Source: Parasedimentitalea psychrophila (GTDB lineage Bacteria > Pseudomonadota > Alphaproteobacteria > Rhodobacterales > Rhodobacteraceae). Taken from it: DNA of 64,000 nucleotides. Each line of letters starts with the position of its first letter. The first letter of the stretch is position 1. Both the position numbers and the translations under genes were made by a program. The stretch lies in NCBI RefSeq assembly GCF_030285785.1, contig NZ_CP127247.1, forward strand, positions 4,673,501-4,737,500, given 5' to 3'. Shown here piece after piece: positions 8,432 to 16,399 of this stretch. The notes below the pieces were generated by a model. That model searched no databases, was not told the origin of the DNA, and saw nothing but the letters and a program-made list of their open reading frames with translations.

Positions 8432-9670
8432 ATGACCTTCTGGATTGTTACCTCGTTTATGGCGCTGGCCGTTTGTCTGCTGATTGCCATGGTTCTTTTG
8501 CGCGCCCGAAAACAGGGCGCGCCGGCAGCTGCATATGATCTGAAAGTCTATCGCCAGCAATTGCGCGAATTGGACAAGGATCTGGCCCGTGGGGTCATCA
8601 ACCAAGGGGATGCCGAACGCACCCAGACCGAAATCTCGCGCCGCATTCTGGCCGCGGATGAGCAGCTTCAAAACCATCCCGCCAATCTAGCGCAGCCCCG
8701 GCGCGTGACCGTGGGAATGGCGGTGCTGGTTGCGGTGCTGGTCCTTGGCGGATCAATGGGGCTGTATTACCGGCTGGGGGTGCATGGCTATGGCGACATG
8801 CCACTGGCCGATCGCATAGAACAGGCGCAAGAACGGGCCACCGACCGACCCTCGCAGGCGCAGGCCGAAGCAGGCGCACCGCCGCAACCGCAGCAGCAGG
8901 TCGAGGACAGCTATTTGCAATTGGTGGAGCAGTTGCGCCAGACCGCTGGCGAACGCAGCAATGATGCCCAGGGTCAGGCGTTGCTGGTGCAACATGAGGC
9001 CAATCTGGGTAATTTTGTCGCCGCCTATCAGGCCAAGCAGAACTACATCCGCATCCTGTCGGGTGACGGTGTGGCCAAGGATCATGCCGAGACCGCCGAA
9101 CTGATGATCATGGCCGCCGGTGGTTATGTCTCTCTGGAAGCTGAGGATGAATTGCGCCGCGCCCTGGAGCTGGACAAGGGCAATGGCCCGGCGCGATATT
9201 ATTGGGGGCTGATGCTGGGGCAAATTGGCCGTCCGGACAGGGCCTATCAGATCTGGTCGGAGACCTTGCAGGCGGGGCCGGCAACGGCTGCCTGGATCCC
9301 GGGAATACAGGCGCAGATCGCCGAGATGGCCTATCGCGCCGGGGTTGACCACAGCCCGATCACCCCGCAGCCCGAAGCTGGCGGCGCTCTGTCCGGGCCC
9401 ACCGCCGAGGAGATGGCCGGCGCACAAGATATGAGCAGTGAAGACCGCCAGCAGATGATCCGGGGCATGGTTTCGAACCTTGCAGAACGGCTGGCCAGCG
9501 AAGGCGGCTCGGCGCAGGAATGGGCCCGGTTGATTGTCGCCTTGAGCGTGCTGAACGAGGGCGATCGCGCCCGCACCATTCACCGCGAGGCCTTGCAGAA
9601 TTTTGCCGAGGATGCGGAGGCCGTGGCCTTGATTACCGGTGCGGCCCAGCAGGCAGGACTATTGCAATGA
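8432..9670 (+). CDS. ccmI: Cytochrome c biogenesis protein CcmI
   Basis: The 412-aa inner-membrane protein presents apocytochrome c to the haem ligation machinery. Residues ~4-22 form a first membrane helix. A cytoplasmic helical segment (KVYRQQLRELDKDL, typical of CcmI) follows, then a second helix near residues 100-120. The periplasmic C-terminal part has TPR-like repeats, for example RRALELDKGNGPARYYWGLML. ATG 8432 follows AGGGAAA. Its stop overlaps the ruvX start (ATGA). No other ccm genes are in the window. Confidence 0.93.
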   Translation: MTFWIVTSFMALAVCLLIAMVLLRARKQGAPAAAYDLKVYRQQLRELDKDLARGVINQGDAERTQTEISRRILAADEQLQNHPANLAQPRRVTVGMAVLVAVLVLGGSMGLYYRLGVHGYGDMPLADRIEQAQERATDRPSQAQAEAGAPPQPQQQVEDSYLQLVEQLRQTAGERSNDAQGQALLVQHEANLGNFVAAYQAKQNYIRILSGDGVAKDHAETAELMIMAAGGYVSLEAEDELRRALELDKGNGPARYYWGLMLGQIGRPDRAYQIWSETLQAGPATAAWIPGIQAQIAEMAYRAGVDHSPITPQPEAGGALSGPTAEEMAGAQDMSSEDRQQMIRGMVSNLAERLASEGGSAQEWARLIVALSVLNEGDRARTIHREALQNFAEDAEAVALITGAAQQAGLLQ

Positions 9671-10140
9671 TCCGGGACCCGTTCGAAGAATTTGCAGCCT
9701 GCCTGCCCAGGCATCGCGCCCTGATTGGTCTGGATCTGGGGGATAAGACCGTCGGAGTGGCGGTTTCGGACCTGATGGGGACGGTGGCAACGCCGCTGTT
9801 GACGGTGCGGCGGAAAAAATTCACTCTGGATGCCGCCCAGCTGCTGGATATTATCAAGGGCCGCGACATCGCTGGCATTGTGCTGGGACTGCCGCGCAAT
9901 ATGGATGGCTCGGAAGGGTCACGCTGCCAGAAAACCCGCGCCTTTGCCCGCAACCTGAGCCGGCTGACCGAGTTGCCAATCGGGTTTTGGGATGAACGGC
10001 TCAGCACCGTGGCCGCTGAAAGGGCCCTGCTGGAGGCGGATACCTCCCGAAAGCGTCGTTCCGAAGTCATTGATCACGTGGCGGCTGCTTATATTCTACA
10101 AGGTGCGCTGGATCGCATGGCGCATTTGAGGAATGGATAG
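9667..10140 (+). CDS. ruvX: Holliday junction resolvase-like protein RuvX/YqgF
   Basis: The 157-aa RNase H-fold nuclease family member is implicated in pre-16S rRNA processing and Holliday junction resolution. Acidic motif residues appear in GLDLGDKTVGVAVSD (Asp23), FWDERLST and the C-terminal DHVAAAYILQ, with VLGLPRNMDGSEG between. ATG 9667 gives a 4-nt ATGA overlap with ccmI. A longer upstream frame is antisense-free but has no family similarity. Confidence 0.93.
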   Translation: MIRDPFEEFAACLPRHRALIGLDLGDKTVGVAVSDLMGTVATPLLTVRRKKFTLDAAQLLDIIKGRDIAGIVLGLPRNMDGSEGSRCQKTRAFARNLSRLTELPIGFWDERLSTVAAERALLEADTSRKRRSEVIDHVAAAYILQGALDRMAHLRNG

Positions 10141-10144
10141 AGAC

Positions 10145-10384
10145 ATGAATCGCGACGTCTGGACCCGTGACGAGGTCGACTCTCCCTGCACCCAGGTCTG
10201 CGTCGTGCACCCCGAGACCCAACTCTGTGCCGGCTGTGCCCGGTCGCTGGATGAAATCAGCCGCTGGTCCCTGATGTCAGTGACTGAGCGTCATGCAATT
10301 GTCGCAGACCTGCCCAACCGAAATGCGGTGCCAAAAAAACGCCGCGGCGGTCGGGCTGGCCGGGCGGATCGGGTTCAACCGTGA
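10145..10384 (+). CDS. DUF1289 small cysteine protein
   Basis: The 79-aa protein has the DUF1289 signature: SPCTQVC, then LCAGCARSLDEISRW, with four conserved cysteines that may bind metal, and a basic tail (PKKRRGGRAGR). Its function is unknown. ATG 10145 gives the usual N-terminus directly before WTRDEVDSPC. ATG 10133, which overlaps ruvX, is an alternative adding four residues. It is probably cotranscribed with ccmI-ruvX. Confidence 0.85.
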   Translation: MNRDVWTRDEVDSPCTQVCVVHPETQLCAGCARSLDEISRWSLMSVTERHAIVADLPNRNAVPKKRRGGRAGRADRVQP

Positions 10385-10429
10385 CCGGTGCCTGACGGCG
10401 CGACGTTATTGCGCGCCTGGCGGCGCGAC

Positions 10430-10462
10430 GCCTCCGGCGGAGGTATTTTTAACAAGAAGAAG
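10430..10462 (+). repeat. Terminator-like dispersed repeat, copy A2
   Basis: CCTCCGGCGGAGGTATTTTT is followed by AACAAGAAGAAG. It lies 46 nt after the DUF1289 stop codon in the same orientation, preceded by GC-rich GCCTGACGGC-type sequence also found by copy A3. It probably acts as a terminator. Confidence 0.7.
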
Positions 10463-10523
10463 TGGGCGCCCGTATCCTTTTCAGCCGGCGGCGGCTGTCA
10501 TCAGGTCCAACTGGGCACCCGGA

Positions 10524-11348
10524 TCAATAGCCCAGAGCCTTGCGCAGCATATTCAGGGCGACCGCGATCAGGAACACCGCAAAGATCCGCTTTAGCGGCT
10601 TTGGGTCCATCGCATGAGCCAGCCGCACCCCCCAGGGCGCGGTGACCAGCGTCATTGCGATCACGACACCAAAGGCCACCAGATTGACCGCGCCAATGGT
10701 CAGGGGTGGCCGCACTGCCGGGTCAATCGGCAGCAACAGGAAGCCAATCACCGAGGGCACTGCGATGATGACGCCAAACCCGGCGGCGGTGGCCACAGCC
10801 CGGTGGATCGGCGTGTTATACAGGCTCATCAGTGGCACGCCGAAACTGCCGCCGCCAATGCCCATCAGCACCGACAGAAAGCCAACCAAAGGGGACAAGA
10901 CCAGACGGCGCGCGCCTTTGGGCATTGCCTCGCCCAATCGCCACTCACTGCGCCCCAAGCCCAGATACAGCCCGATCACCAGCGCCAGAACCCCAAACAG
11001 CCCCTGCAGCGTGGTGGATCGCAGCGCCGAGGCCGCCAGCACCCCGGCGATGGCGCCGACAACAATCCCCGGCGCCCAGCTCCGTAGGATCTGCCAGTCA
11101 ACGGCACCTTTCTTGTGATGGCTCATCACTGATCGCAGCGAGGTCACGATGATGGTCGCCAGCGAGGTGGCCAGACAGAGCTGCATCAGCTGATCACCGC
11201 CATAGCCCAGCGTCTGAAACGCGTAGAAAAAGGCTGGCACCAAGACGATTCCGCCGCCAACCCCCAGCAACCCCGCCAACACTCCGGCGACAGCGCCGAT
11301 CACCGCAAGCATCAGCAGCATTTGGGTTAGTAGCATTGCATCGGGCAT
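10524..11348 (-). CDS. TauE/SafE family membrane exporter
   Basis: The 274-aa inner-membrane protein has about eight hydrophobic segments and the two family repeats with glycine-rich loops (GLLGVGGGIVLVP at ~27-39 and MGIGGGSFGVP at ~162-172). This family (DUF81) includes exporters of sulfite, sulfoacetate and other organosulfonates. The substrate cannot be told from sequence, and no sulfonate genes adjoin it. GGAGAG precedes the ATG. Confidence 0.88.
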   Translation of the reverse strand: MPDAMLLTQMLLMLAVIGAVAGVLAGLLGVGGGIVLVPAFFYAFQTLGYGGDQLMQLCLATSLATIIVTSLRSVMSHHKKGAVDWQILRSWAPGIVVGAIAGVLAASALRSTTLQGLFGVLALVIGLYLGLGRSEWRLGEAMPKGARRLVLSPLVGFLSVLMGIGGGSFGVPLMSLYNTPIHRAVATAAGFGVIIAVPSVIGFLLLPIDPAVRPPLTIGAVNLVAFGVVIAMTLVTAPWGVRLAHAMDPKPLKRIFAVFLIAVALNMLRKALGY

Positions 11349-11438
11349 CGGGCTCTCCTTCAGGTATCGCGTTCCCCGGACAAAACGGTGTCCGGGGGCA
11401 AGAGTCCAGTTGCAAAAGGGCTGGGGCTGGGGTTGGGC

Positions 11439-12422
11439 TCAGCCGGTGATTGCCGTCAGCGCGGTTTCGACCAGCGCCGGTCCGGCACTGTCGCGATGGG
11501 CACCCTCGGACAGGGTCCGCCGCCATTGTCTGGCGCCGGGACGCCCCGCGAACAATCCCAGCATGTGACGGGTCACCTGATGCAAGCGACCGCCGCCGCT
11601 GAGATGCCGCTCAATGTAGGGCAACATCTGCCGGGCGACCTCAACCGGGTCACTGACCGCGCCAGTGCCATAGATCTGTTGATCCGCAGCGCGCAGGACA
11701 TCGCCGGGCTGGTGATAGGCCGCCCGACCGACCATCACCCCATCTAGGCCACGGTCGAGCTGCGCCTTGGCCTCTTCCAGGGTGGTGATGCCGCCATTGA
11801 TCGAGATATGCAGATCCGGAAAATCGGCTTTCATCTGGTGCACGATCTCGTAGTCCAGCGGCGGAATATCCCGATTTTCCTTGGGGCTGAGGCCCTGCAG
11901 CCAAGCCTTGCGGGCATGGATCGTCACCCGGGTGCAGCCAGCAGCGCGGATCTTTTGCAGGAAGTCGGGCAGGATCTGCCGGGGTTCCTGCTCATCGACG
12001 CCGATGCGGCACTTGACGGTCACCTCGACATCAACCGCTTCGCGGATGGCGGTGACACAGTCTGCCACCAATTCGGAACGCTGCATCAACACTGCACCAA
12101 AGGCACCGGACTGCACCCGGTCGGACGGGCAGCCGCAATTGAGGTTGATCTCATCATAGCCTGCCTCGGCCCCTAGCCTGGCGGCTGCGGCCAGCTCGAC
12201 CGGGTCAGACCCGCCAAGTTGCAAAGCCAGTGGATGTTCCTGCGGACTGTAGGCCAAAAGGTGCAGAGCCCCGCCGCGCACCAAAGCCGGAGCGGTCACC
12301 ATTTCAGTATACAGCAGCACCTCACGGCTGAGCAGACGGTGCATGTAGCGACAATGGCGGTCGCTCCAGTCCATCATCGGCGCCACACTTAAACGTGCCG
12401 CATTTTTTATGTTACTTTTCAA
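11439..12422 (-). CDS. dusA: tRNA-dihydrouridine(20/20a) synthase DusA
   Basis: The ~327-aa flavoenzyme reduces U20/U20a in the tRNA D-loop using NADPH. FMN-barrel motifs are present: APMMDWSDRHCR near residue 14, NCGCPS with catalytic Cys98, KCRIGVD, and INGGI plus GVMVGRAAY for phosphate binding. No ATG exists before the conserved core. The best start is TTG 12422, preceded by GGAG at good spacing and directly after an in-frame stop. The first ~12 codons are AT-rich, unlike the rest. DusA 5' ends are known integration targets for genomic islands, and a decayed block begins here. Confidence 0.92.
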   Translation of the reverse strand: MKSNIKNAARLSVAPMMDWSDRHCRYMHRLLSREVLLYTEMVTAPALVRGGALHLLAYSPQEHPLALQLGGSDPVELAAAARLGAEAGYDEINLNCGCPSDRVQSGAFGAVLMQRSELVADCVTAIREAVDVEVTVKCRIGVDEQEPRQILPDFLQKIRAAGCTRVTIHARKAWLQGLSPKENRDIPPLDYEIVHQMKADFPDLHISINGGITTLEEAKAQLDRGLDGVMVGRAAYHQPGDVLRAADQQIYGTGAVSDPVEVARQMLPYIERHLSGGGRLHQVTRHMLGLFAGRPGARQWRRTLSEGAHRDSAGPALVETALTAITG

Positions 12423-12430
12423 ACTATTAG

Positions 12431-12640
12431 CTCCACATCAGCCGGTCACCCATGTCGCAGGATTCCCCCGTATTTGCCCGTATTTCAGGGGGTTTCAGGG
12501 GATTTTCGATTCGAGCGTGCCACCGTGTAGCACATCCGAACGGCGCAAACAGCGTCCTCTCAGGGCGCGACTGCGATGCCGTAGCCCCCCCTCTTCCCAA
12601 GAGCAAATTCTCTCTCGAAAACCGGCAATCAAATTTCGAA
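12431..12640. other. Non-coding or degenerate island sequence beside dusA
   Basis: The ~210 bp upstream of dusA contain C-rich and G-rich short repeats (CCCCCGTATTT and TTTCAGGGG around 12470-12500). A minus-strand open stretch ends GDRLMWS-stop at 12428-12430. I cannot assign it to a family. It may be the tail of a lost integrase or an attachment region. Confidence 0.35.
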
Positions 12641-13563
12641 CTATTTTTCGTGGTTTCGAACCAACTTCCCTATCATCGCAACCCAGATGGGAAGAAAACC
12701 AAGGTGCAGGATCTGAACGTAATCGCGCTTACCCGCTGGCTGGCAATGTCGGGTCGCGAACTCATCTGGCAAGTCCCAGCCTTTGAGCGGCACAGCCTGG
12801 TCCACCGCGCCTACTTTCTGCGCCAATAATGGCAGGTGGCGCATCGGAGCGAACACCATGTCGGCCTTCTCATAGGCGTCATAGGGCACGGGCGGCTGAG
12901 CCATTACTGAAATCGAGCCCCGCATCAACCGCTCGCCGAAGGTCTCACTATGCGGGCAGCAAAGCTTCTGGATGGTGGACGAGGCATGGTGTTGATTGCA
13001 CGCCAATATTTCACGCAGGACGTTCACCTGAACTGTTGCAGATTTTTCAAATTCAGAACTGAGCGGATCAAGAAGCCCGAAATGCCCTTTGTCAATTTGG
13101 CACAGTCGCTTATTTGCCGGGATTAATTCAAAAACCGCATGTTGTATGTCTGGCGCACAATGTTCCATCTCATCGTTCTTGCCAATGATCATCAACTTCT
13201 GCGCAAATATTTATTGAGCCGCCAGAGCTGGTGGAAACGGCCCCCCCCCGTTTCAGGGCTGGCTCGAGTCTCCAGATTTTGCCAGCCACTGCCATGTCGT
13301 CCGCCATGCTCAATGAACCAGCGGTAGGCCTGTATCGACTTGAGCAATGAGGGCGCATTCGCCTGATCGCTTGATACGACGGGGATTGGCCCAATCGTAT
13401 TCTCAGGTGTGCCACTGACGTCTCCAGACTCAAAAACATTTCCCAGAAGAGTGAATGCCTCAAGGCCAGGAACGGCGTCGGGCTGGGTATTTCCGCAGGC
13501 CGGGATCTGGGCAATAATGCCAGCTAATTTCCCGATCAGAGCGCCGACAACGAGCGTGACCAT
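12641..13563 (-). pseudogene. Frameshifted, N-truncated alpha/beta hydrolase
   Basis: Two minus-strand segments in different frames together resemble the C-terminal two thirds of a serine hydrolase. The first (13563 to ~13240) has QIPACGNTQPD, SGTPENTIGP and YRWFIEHGGRHGSGWQN. The second (13195 to ~12990) has IGKNDEMEHC, with the likely catalytic Asp, and DKGHFGLLD, with the likely catalytic His. The reading frame breaks near a run of nine C at 13241-13249, and stops follow in each frame. The nucleophile-elbow region is missing because the 5' end stops at 13563, where a truncated plus-strand gene begins. The open tail from ~12990 to 12641 has no recognised similarity. Confidence 0.65.
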
Positions 13564-14205
13564 TGCCGAATAGCTGTCGCCCCAATCGCATCATAAGCCG
13601 GGACGAAATGATCGAAAAGGTTTGGAATGGCAGGATCGTCTCAGAAACGGCTATCGGCTCGCGGATCAGTGCGGCGCTTGCTGCGATAGGCGGCAGTGGG
13701 CGGGCGCAACACTGCATCAAAACCGGGCCACGCAAAGGGTGCAGATTTATTGCATCGGTCCATTTCGATGATCCCGTTGAGAAGCCACAGATAGAGGTCA
13801 GGCAGACCCTTTCCGACAGTCAGAAAGTCTATTATTGTCAGTCGCGCGACGGCACAGACATTGCATATTCGCGCACGGGTCGCGGCTATCCGATGGTTCG
13901 GGTCGGGCATTGGCTGACCCATTTGGAATATGACTGGCGTAGCCCCATATGGCGCCCGTTTCAGGAGGCTTTGGGTCAAAGTTTTAGCCTGCACCGGTAT
14001 GATCAGCGTGGGTCAGGCCTATCGGCGCGGGATGTAACAGAGTTGTCATTGGCTCGGTTTACAGAGGAACTGGAAGCTGTTGTGGCGGCAACCGGGCTCG
14101 AACGGTTGCCGCTGACCGTCACAGGGCGCGCCTGTTGCAATCAGCTATGCCGCACAAAAGCCCGATCGAGTGAGCCATCTGATCTTGCAAGGGGAATATG
14201 ACGTT
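13563..14205 (+). pseudogene. Truncated winged-helix regulator / alpha-beta hydrolase fusion
   Basis: From about 13577 the protein reads as the second half of an OmpR/CadC-type winged helix (RIISRDEMIEKVWNGR, ETAIGSRISAALAAIG, then GCRFI). An alpha/beta hydrolase start follows (YSRTGRGYPMV, YDQRGSGLSARD). The beginning of the wHTH domain is missing. Near 14120-14135 a frameshift occurs: the expected PVAISYAAQKPDRVSHLILQ continues in another frame to 14205. The IS element at 14206 then cuts it off. The family joins a DNA-binding domain to a hydrolase domain in one chain. The gene is not functional. Confidence 0.65.
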
Positions 14206-14511
14206 GGCTTTGTTGCACAAATCGGATTGCGTCTGGACTTCTCCTTACCCCTGACGGATTTATCCTACGGTAACAGTTTCGGGTATGCCAAGTGCTGTGA
14301 ATCCGTTTAGGATCGCAGCACGAATTTGGATCTCCGCAACCTGCCTATCAAAGTCTCGCGCAGAGGGGCGCTGACCCAGCAGTTTCACACAGTGCTTTTT
14401 TATCTCCACGCAGCTTTGGCGGTGGTATCCGGTCAGTTGTCGCCACAATGCGCGGCCCAGATACTTTGAGGAACGGACCGCGTCCGTTTCGCGCCCTGGC
14501 CCCGGGCGTGT

Positions 14512-14550
14512 CCATTGCACGGCAGTGCATGTCTGCATGCACGAGAGGCG
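14512..14550 (-). repeat. Double-hairpin insertion element, copy C
   Basis: The minus strand reads CCTCTCG, a hairpin GTGCATGCAGACATGCAC, then CTGCCGTGCAATGG. It matches copy A (14744-14782) closely and interrupts the transposase remnant between PPRKNAKLWE and PGARAR. Confidence 0.65.
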
Positions 14551-14642
14551 GGCTCCCATAACTTGGCGTTCTTGCGTGGCGGGACCGCCATGCTTGCGTG
14601 CGTTCCACTCGCCCTCCCCCTCGGCTTTGATGCCAGTGCTAT

Positions 14643-14680
14643 CCACTGCCTGGCAGTCGTTGCTTGCAGCGATGAGAGGG
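14643..14680 (-). repeat. Double-hairpin insertion element, copy B
   Basis: The minus strand begins CCCTCTC and ends CTGCCAGGCAGTGG, the same termini as copy A. The central hairpin differs (CGCTGCAAGCAACG). Its 38-nt size breaks the transposase frame between PLHLLI and DSTGIK. Confidence 0.65.
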
Positions 14681-14743
14681 GATCAGAAGGTGCAATGGTC
14701 CCGGTGAACTCCGGTATGGAATGGCAACCGACAACGTCTTCTG

Positions 14744-14782
14744 TCCCTCTCGTGCATGTAAACATGCACTGCCAGGCAGTGG
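14744..14782 (+). repeat. Double-hairpin insertion element, copy A
   Basis: The plus strand reads CCCTCTCGTGCATG, TAAA, CATGCAC, then the perfect palindrome CACTGCCAGGCAGTG. It lies in the opposite orientation to copies B and C. It adds about 13 in-frame codons to the transposase between STLCR and QKTLS. Confidence 0.65.
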
Positions 14783-15140
14783 GCGACACAAGGTGCTGAA
14801 ATCGGGCACCGCCCAGTCAAGCCCGACCAGTTCCAGTAGGCTTTCCACAAACCCGGTCGCCTGCCTCAAAGGCAAGCCGAACAGCACTTTGATGGTCAGG
14901 CAGGCTTGTATCGCCGCATCGCCATAAACCTGCTGACGTCCACGTTGGCCTGACGGCTTCGCCTCCCACGCCATCTCTGTGTCAAACCAGATTGATAAAG
15001 ACCCGCGCCGCTTCAGGGAAAGGATATAGGTCGACCAGTTCTTGGTCTTATAAGTCGTCGGTGTCCAGCTGCTCATGACCGCCAGATATCACGCTGGATT
15101 CACGAGATGAATCCCCTCAATCGATTTGTGCAACAAGGCC

Positions 15141-15375
15141 GTGGTCGACCTCTTTTCCCGCCGCAGCATCGGCCCGCTCTCGGTGATGCATGCATCATCA
15201 GACGGTAACGGGGTTAATGCAGAGCAGGACATGCAAAACCAGAGAACCCGCAAGGCACGATATCTTCGGCGACATCGAGATGTTCTATAATTCGAGGCGC
15301 AAACACGCTAGCAACGGGATGCTGTCGCCAGTAGCCTTGGAAAGACAGCAGGCACGGAAGCTGCAAGGCAGCTAG
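15141..15375 (+). pseudogene. IS3-family transposase (OrfB) remnant
   Basis: Directly after the IS5 end the sequence reads VVDLFSRRSIGPLSV, typical of the integrase core of IS3-family OrfB. After a gap and frame change it continues FGDIEMFYNSRRKHASNGMLSPVALE, the usual C-terminus, with a stop at 15375. Most of the gene is missing. Confidence 0.75.
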
Positions 15376-15399
15376 GAAACTCGGGGCTAACCAATCTTC

Positions 15400-15783
15400 A
15401 TGACAGAAGAATCACACTCAGGCAGCATGTTACTCGACGAAATTCTGGCGCTGGAAACACAGGTCTGGCGGGCGCTGGTGGCGGGTGATCCCGAGGCTGA
15501 CGCAAGCCTGCTTTCGGCTGATTTCCTCGGTGTATACCCGTCAGGATTTGCCACCAAGGCCGAGCATTGTGGTCAATTGACCGACGGCCCGGTGATGCAG
15601 GTATTTTTGCTTGATCACACACAACTGCGGGTGATTTCTCCGGACGCCGTCCTGTTGAGTTACCGGGCGCAGTATCAGCGAACCGGGCGCCCACACCAAG
15701 AGGTGATGTATATCACATCCCTGTGGCAGCGTCGCGCAGATGGCTGGTTGAACAGCTTCAGCCAAGACACCCCCACAGCCTGA
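15400..15783 (+). CDS. NTF2-like (DUF4440-type) small protein
   Basis: The 127-aa protein has the cone-fold pattern of the SnoaL/NTF2 superfamily: an N-terminal helix (LLDEILALETQVWRALVAGDPEA), then ADFLGVYPSGF, and a terminal strand YITSLWQRRADGWLNSFSQDTP. Such proteins range from ketosteroid isomerase-like enzymes to ligand-binding subunits, and the role here is unknown. ATG 15427 (MLLDEIL) is an alternative start. It borders the decayed island, so it may be part of it. Confidence 0.8.
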   Translation: MTEESHSGSMLLDEILALETQVWRALVAGDPEADASLLSADFLGVYPSGFATKAEHCGQLTDGPVMQVFLLDHTQLRVISPDAVLLSYRAQYQRTGRPHQEVMYITSLWQRRADGWLNSFSQDTPTA

Positions 15784-16020
15784 CCGCGACAGGCTTCCAA
15801 GGACGATGGGCTCCCGCCCGGGCCTCAATCCTTGAGGATCGGCCCCGTTGGGCTTGGCAGCGTGCCTGCGGCCCGCTGCGGCTGTATCCCGCCTTCAATC
15901 GAAGTCACTTGTGGCTGACGTCGCTTGGGCAGACGTCACTGTGGTGTCAATGTGGCGCCAGAGCCCGGAGATATCCCGGAGACATCAAGGCGAGTCACAC
16001 TGAAATGGATTTGGGGAAAG

Positions 16021-16097
16021 TGGCGCGGTTGACGGGGCTCGAACCCGCGACCTCCGGCGTGACAGGCCGGCACTCTAACCAGCTGAGCTACAACCGC
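16021..16097 (-). tRNA. tRNA-Asp (GTC), copy 1
   Basis: A 77-nt gene including CCA. The acceptor stem GCGGTTG pairs with CAACCGC, and the anticodon stem CCGGC/GCCGG encloses CTGTCAC, giving anticodon GTC. It is the last of three tandem copies on the minus strand. Confidence 0.97.
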
Positions 16098-16165
16098 GCA
16101 ATGACCTTACGGTCACGTCCCCTCCGGGGCGGATCCTGATATCCTCAGGATAGGATGAAAAGTAG

Positions 16166-16242
16166 TGGCGCGGTTGACGGGGCTCGAACCCGCGACCTCC
16201 GGCGTGACAGGCCGGCACTCTAACCAGCTGAGCTACAACCGC
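16166..16242 (-). tRNA. tRNA-Asp (GTC), copy 2
   Basis: Identical to copy 1 over 77 nt, with encoded CCA and anticodon GTC. The 68-nt spacer to copy 1 contains GTCCCCTCCGGGGCGGA, which recurs in the other spacer. Confidence 0.97.
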
Positions 16243-16322
16243 GCATTTTCTTCTCACCGGATCTTGCGACCCAGTCCCCTCCGGGGCGGACCTTGATTTC
16301 CCCAAGGCGGGTAAGACAGCAG

Positions 16323-16399
16323 TGGCGCGGTTGACGGGGCTCGAACCCGCGACCTCCGGCGTGACAGGCCGGCACTCTAACCAACTGAGCTACAACCGC
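16323..16399 (-). tRNA. tRNA-Asp (GTC), copy 3
   Basis: The 77-nt gene differs from the other two by one base in the D-arm (CTCAGTTGG instead of CTCAGCTGG). The anticodon is GTC and CCA is encoded. It is first in the transcription direction. Confidence 0.97.

Larger units (their letters stand above)
14260..15076 (-). pseudogene. IS5-family transposase remnant
   Basis: The N-terminal part (15076 down to ~14791) reads NWSTYILSLKRRGSLSIWF, GRQQVYGDAAIQACLTIKVLF and VGLDWAVPDFSTLCR, as in IS903-like transposases. It continues as QKTLSVAIPYR after a 13-codon insertion. A second insert shifts frame before DSTGIKAEGEGEW. A deletion then joins ARKHGG to PPRKNAK. The C-terminus (KYLGRALWRQLTGYHRQS, VKLLGQR, NGFTALGIP) remains readable to 14260. 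It cannot be functional. Confidence 0.8.
14206..15140 (-). mobile_element. Degenerate IS5-family (IS903-like) insertion sequence
   Basis: Terminal inverted repeats are clear: GGCTTTGTTGCACAAATCG at 14206 and its near-complement CGATTTGTGCAACAAGGCC ending at 15140. The 935-bp element is a deletion derivative. The transposase middle, including most of the DDE region between ARKHGG and PPRKNAK, is gone. Three ~39-nt hairpin elements are inserted. No target duplication is visible, since the right flank is another IS fragment. Confidence 0.8.

Noticed and set aside
14260-15076. Functional transposase
   Set aside because: Two frames, three inserts and loss of most of the catalytic core make activity impossible.
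14206-15140. Target-site duplication for the IS5-type element
   Set aside because: Left flank ATATGACGTT and right flank GTGGTCGAC do not match; the right neighbour is another IS fragment, so the insertion site has been rearranged.
16075-16305. Open frame on the minus strand across the tRNA-Asp genes
   Set aside because: It is the well-known spurious peptide produced by reading through tRNA genes; the tRNA structure explains the sequence.
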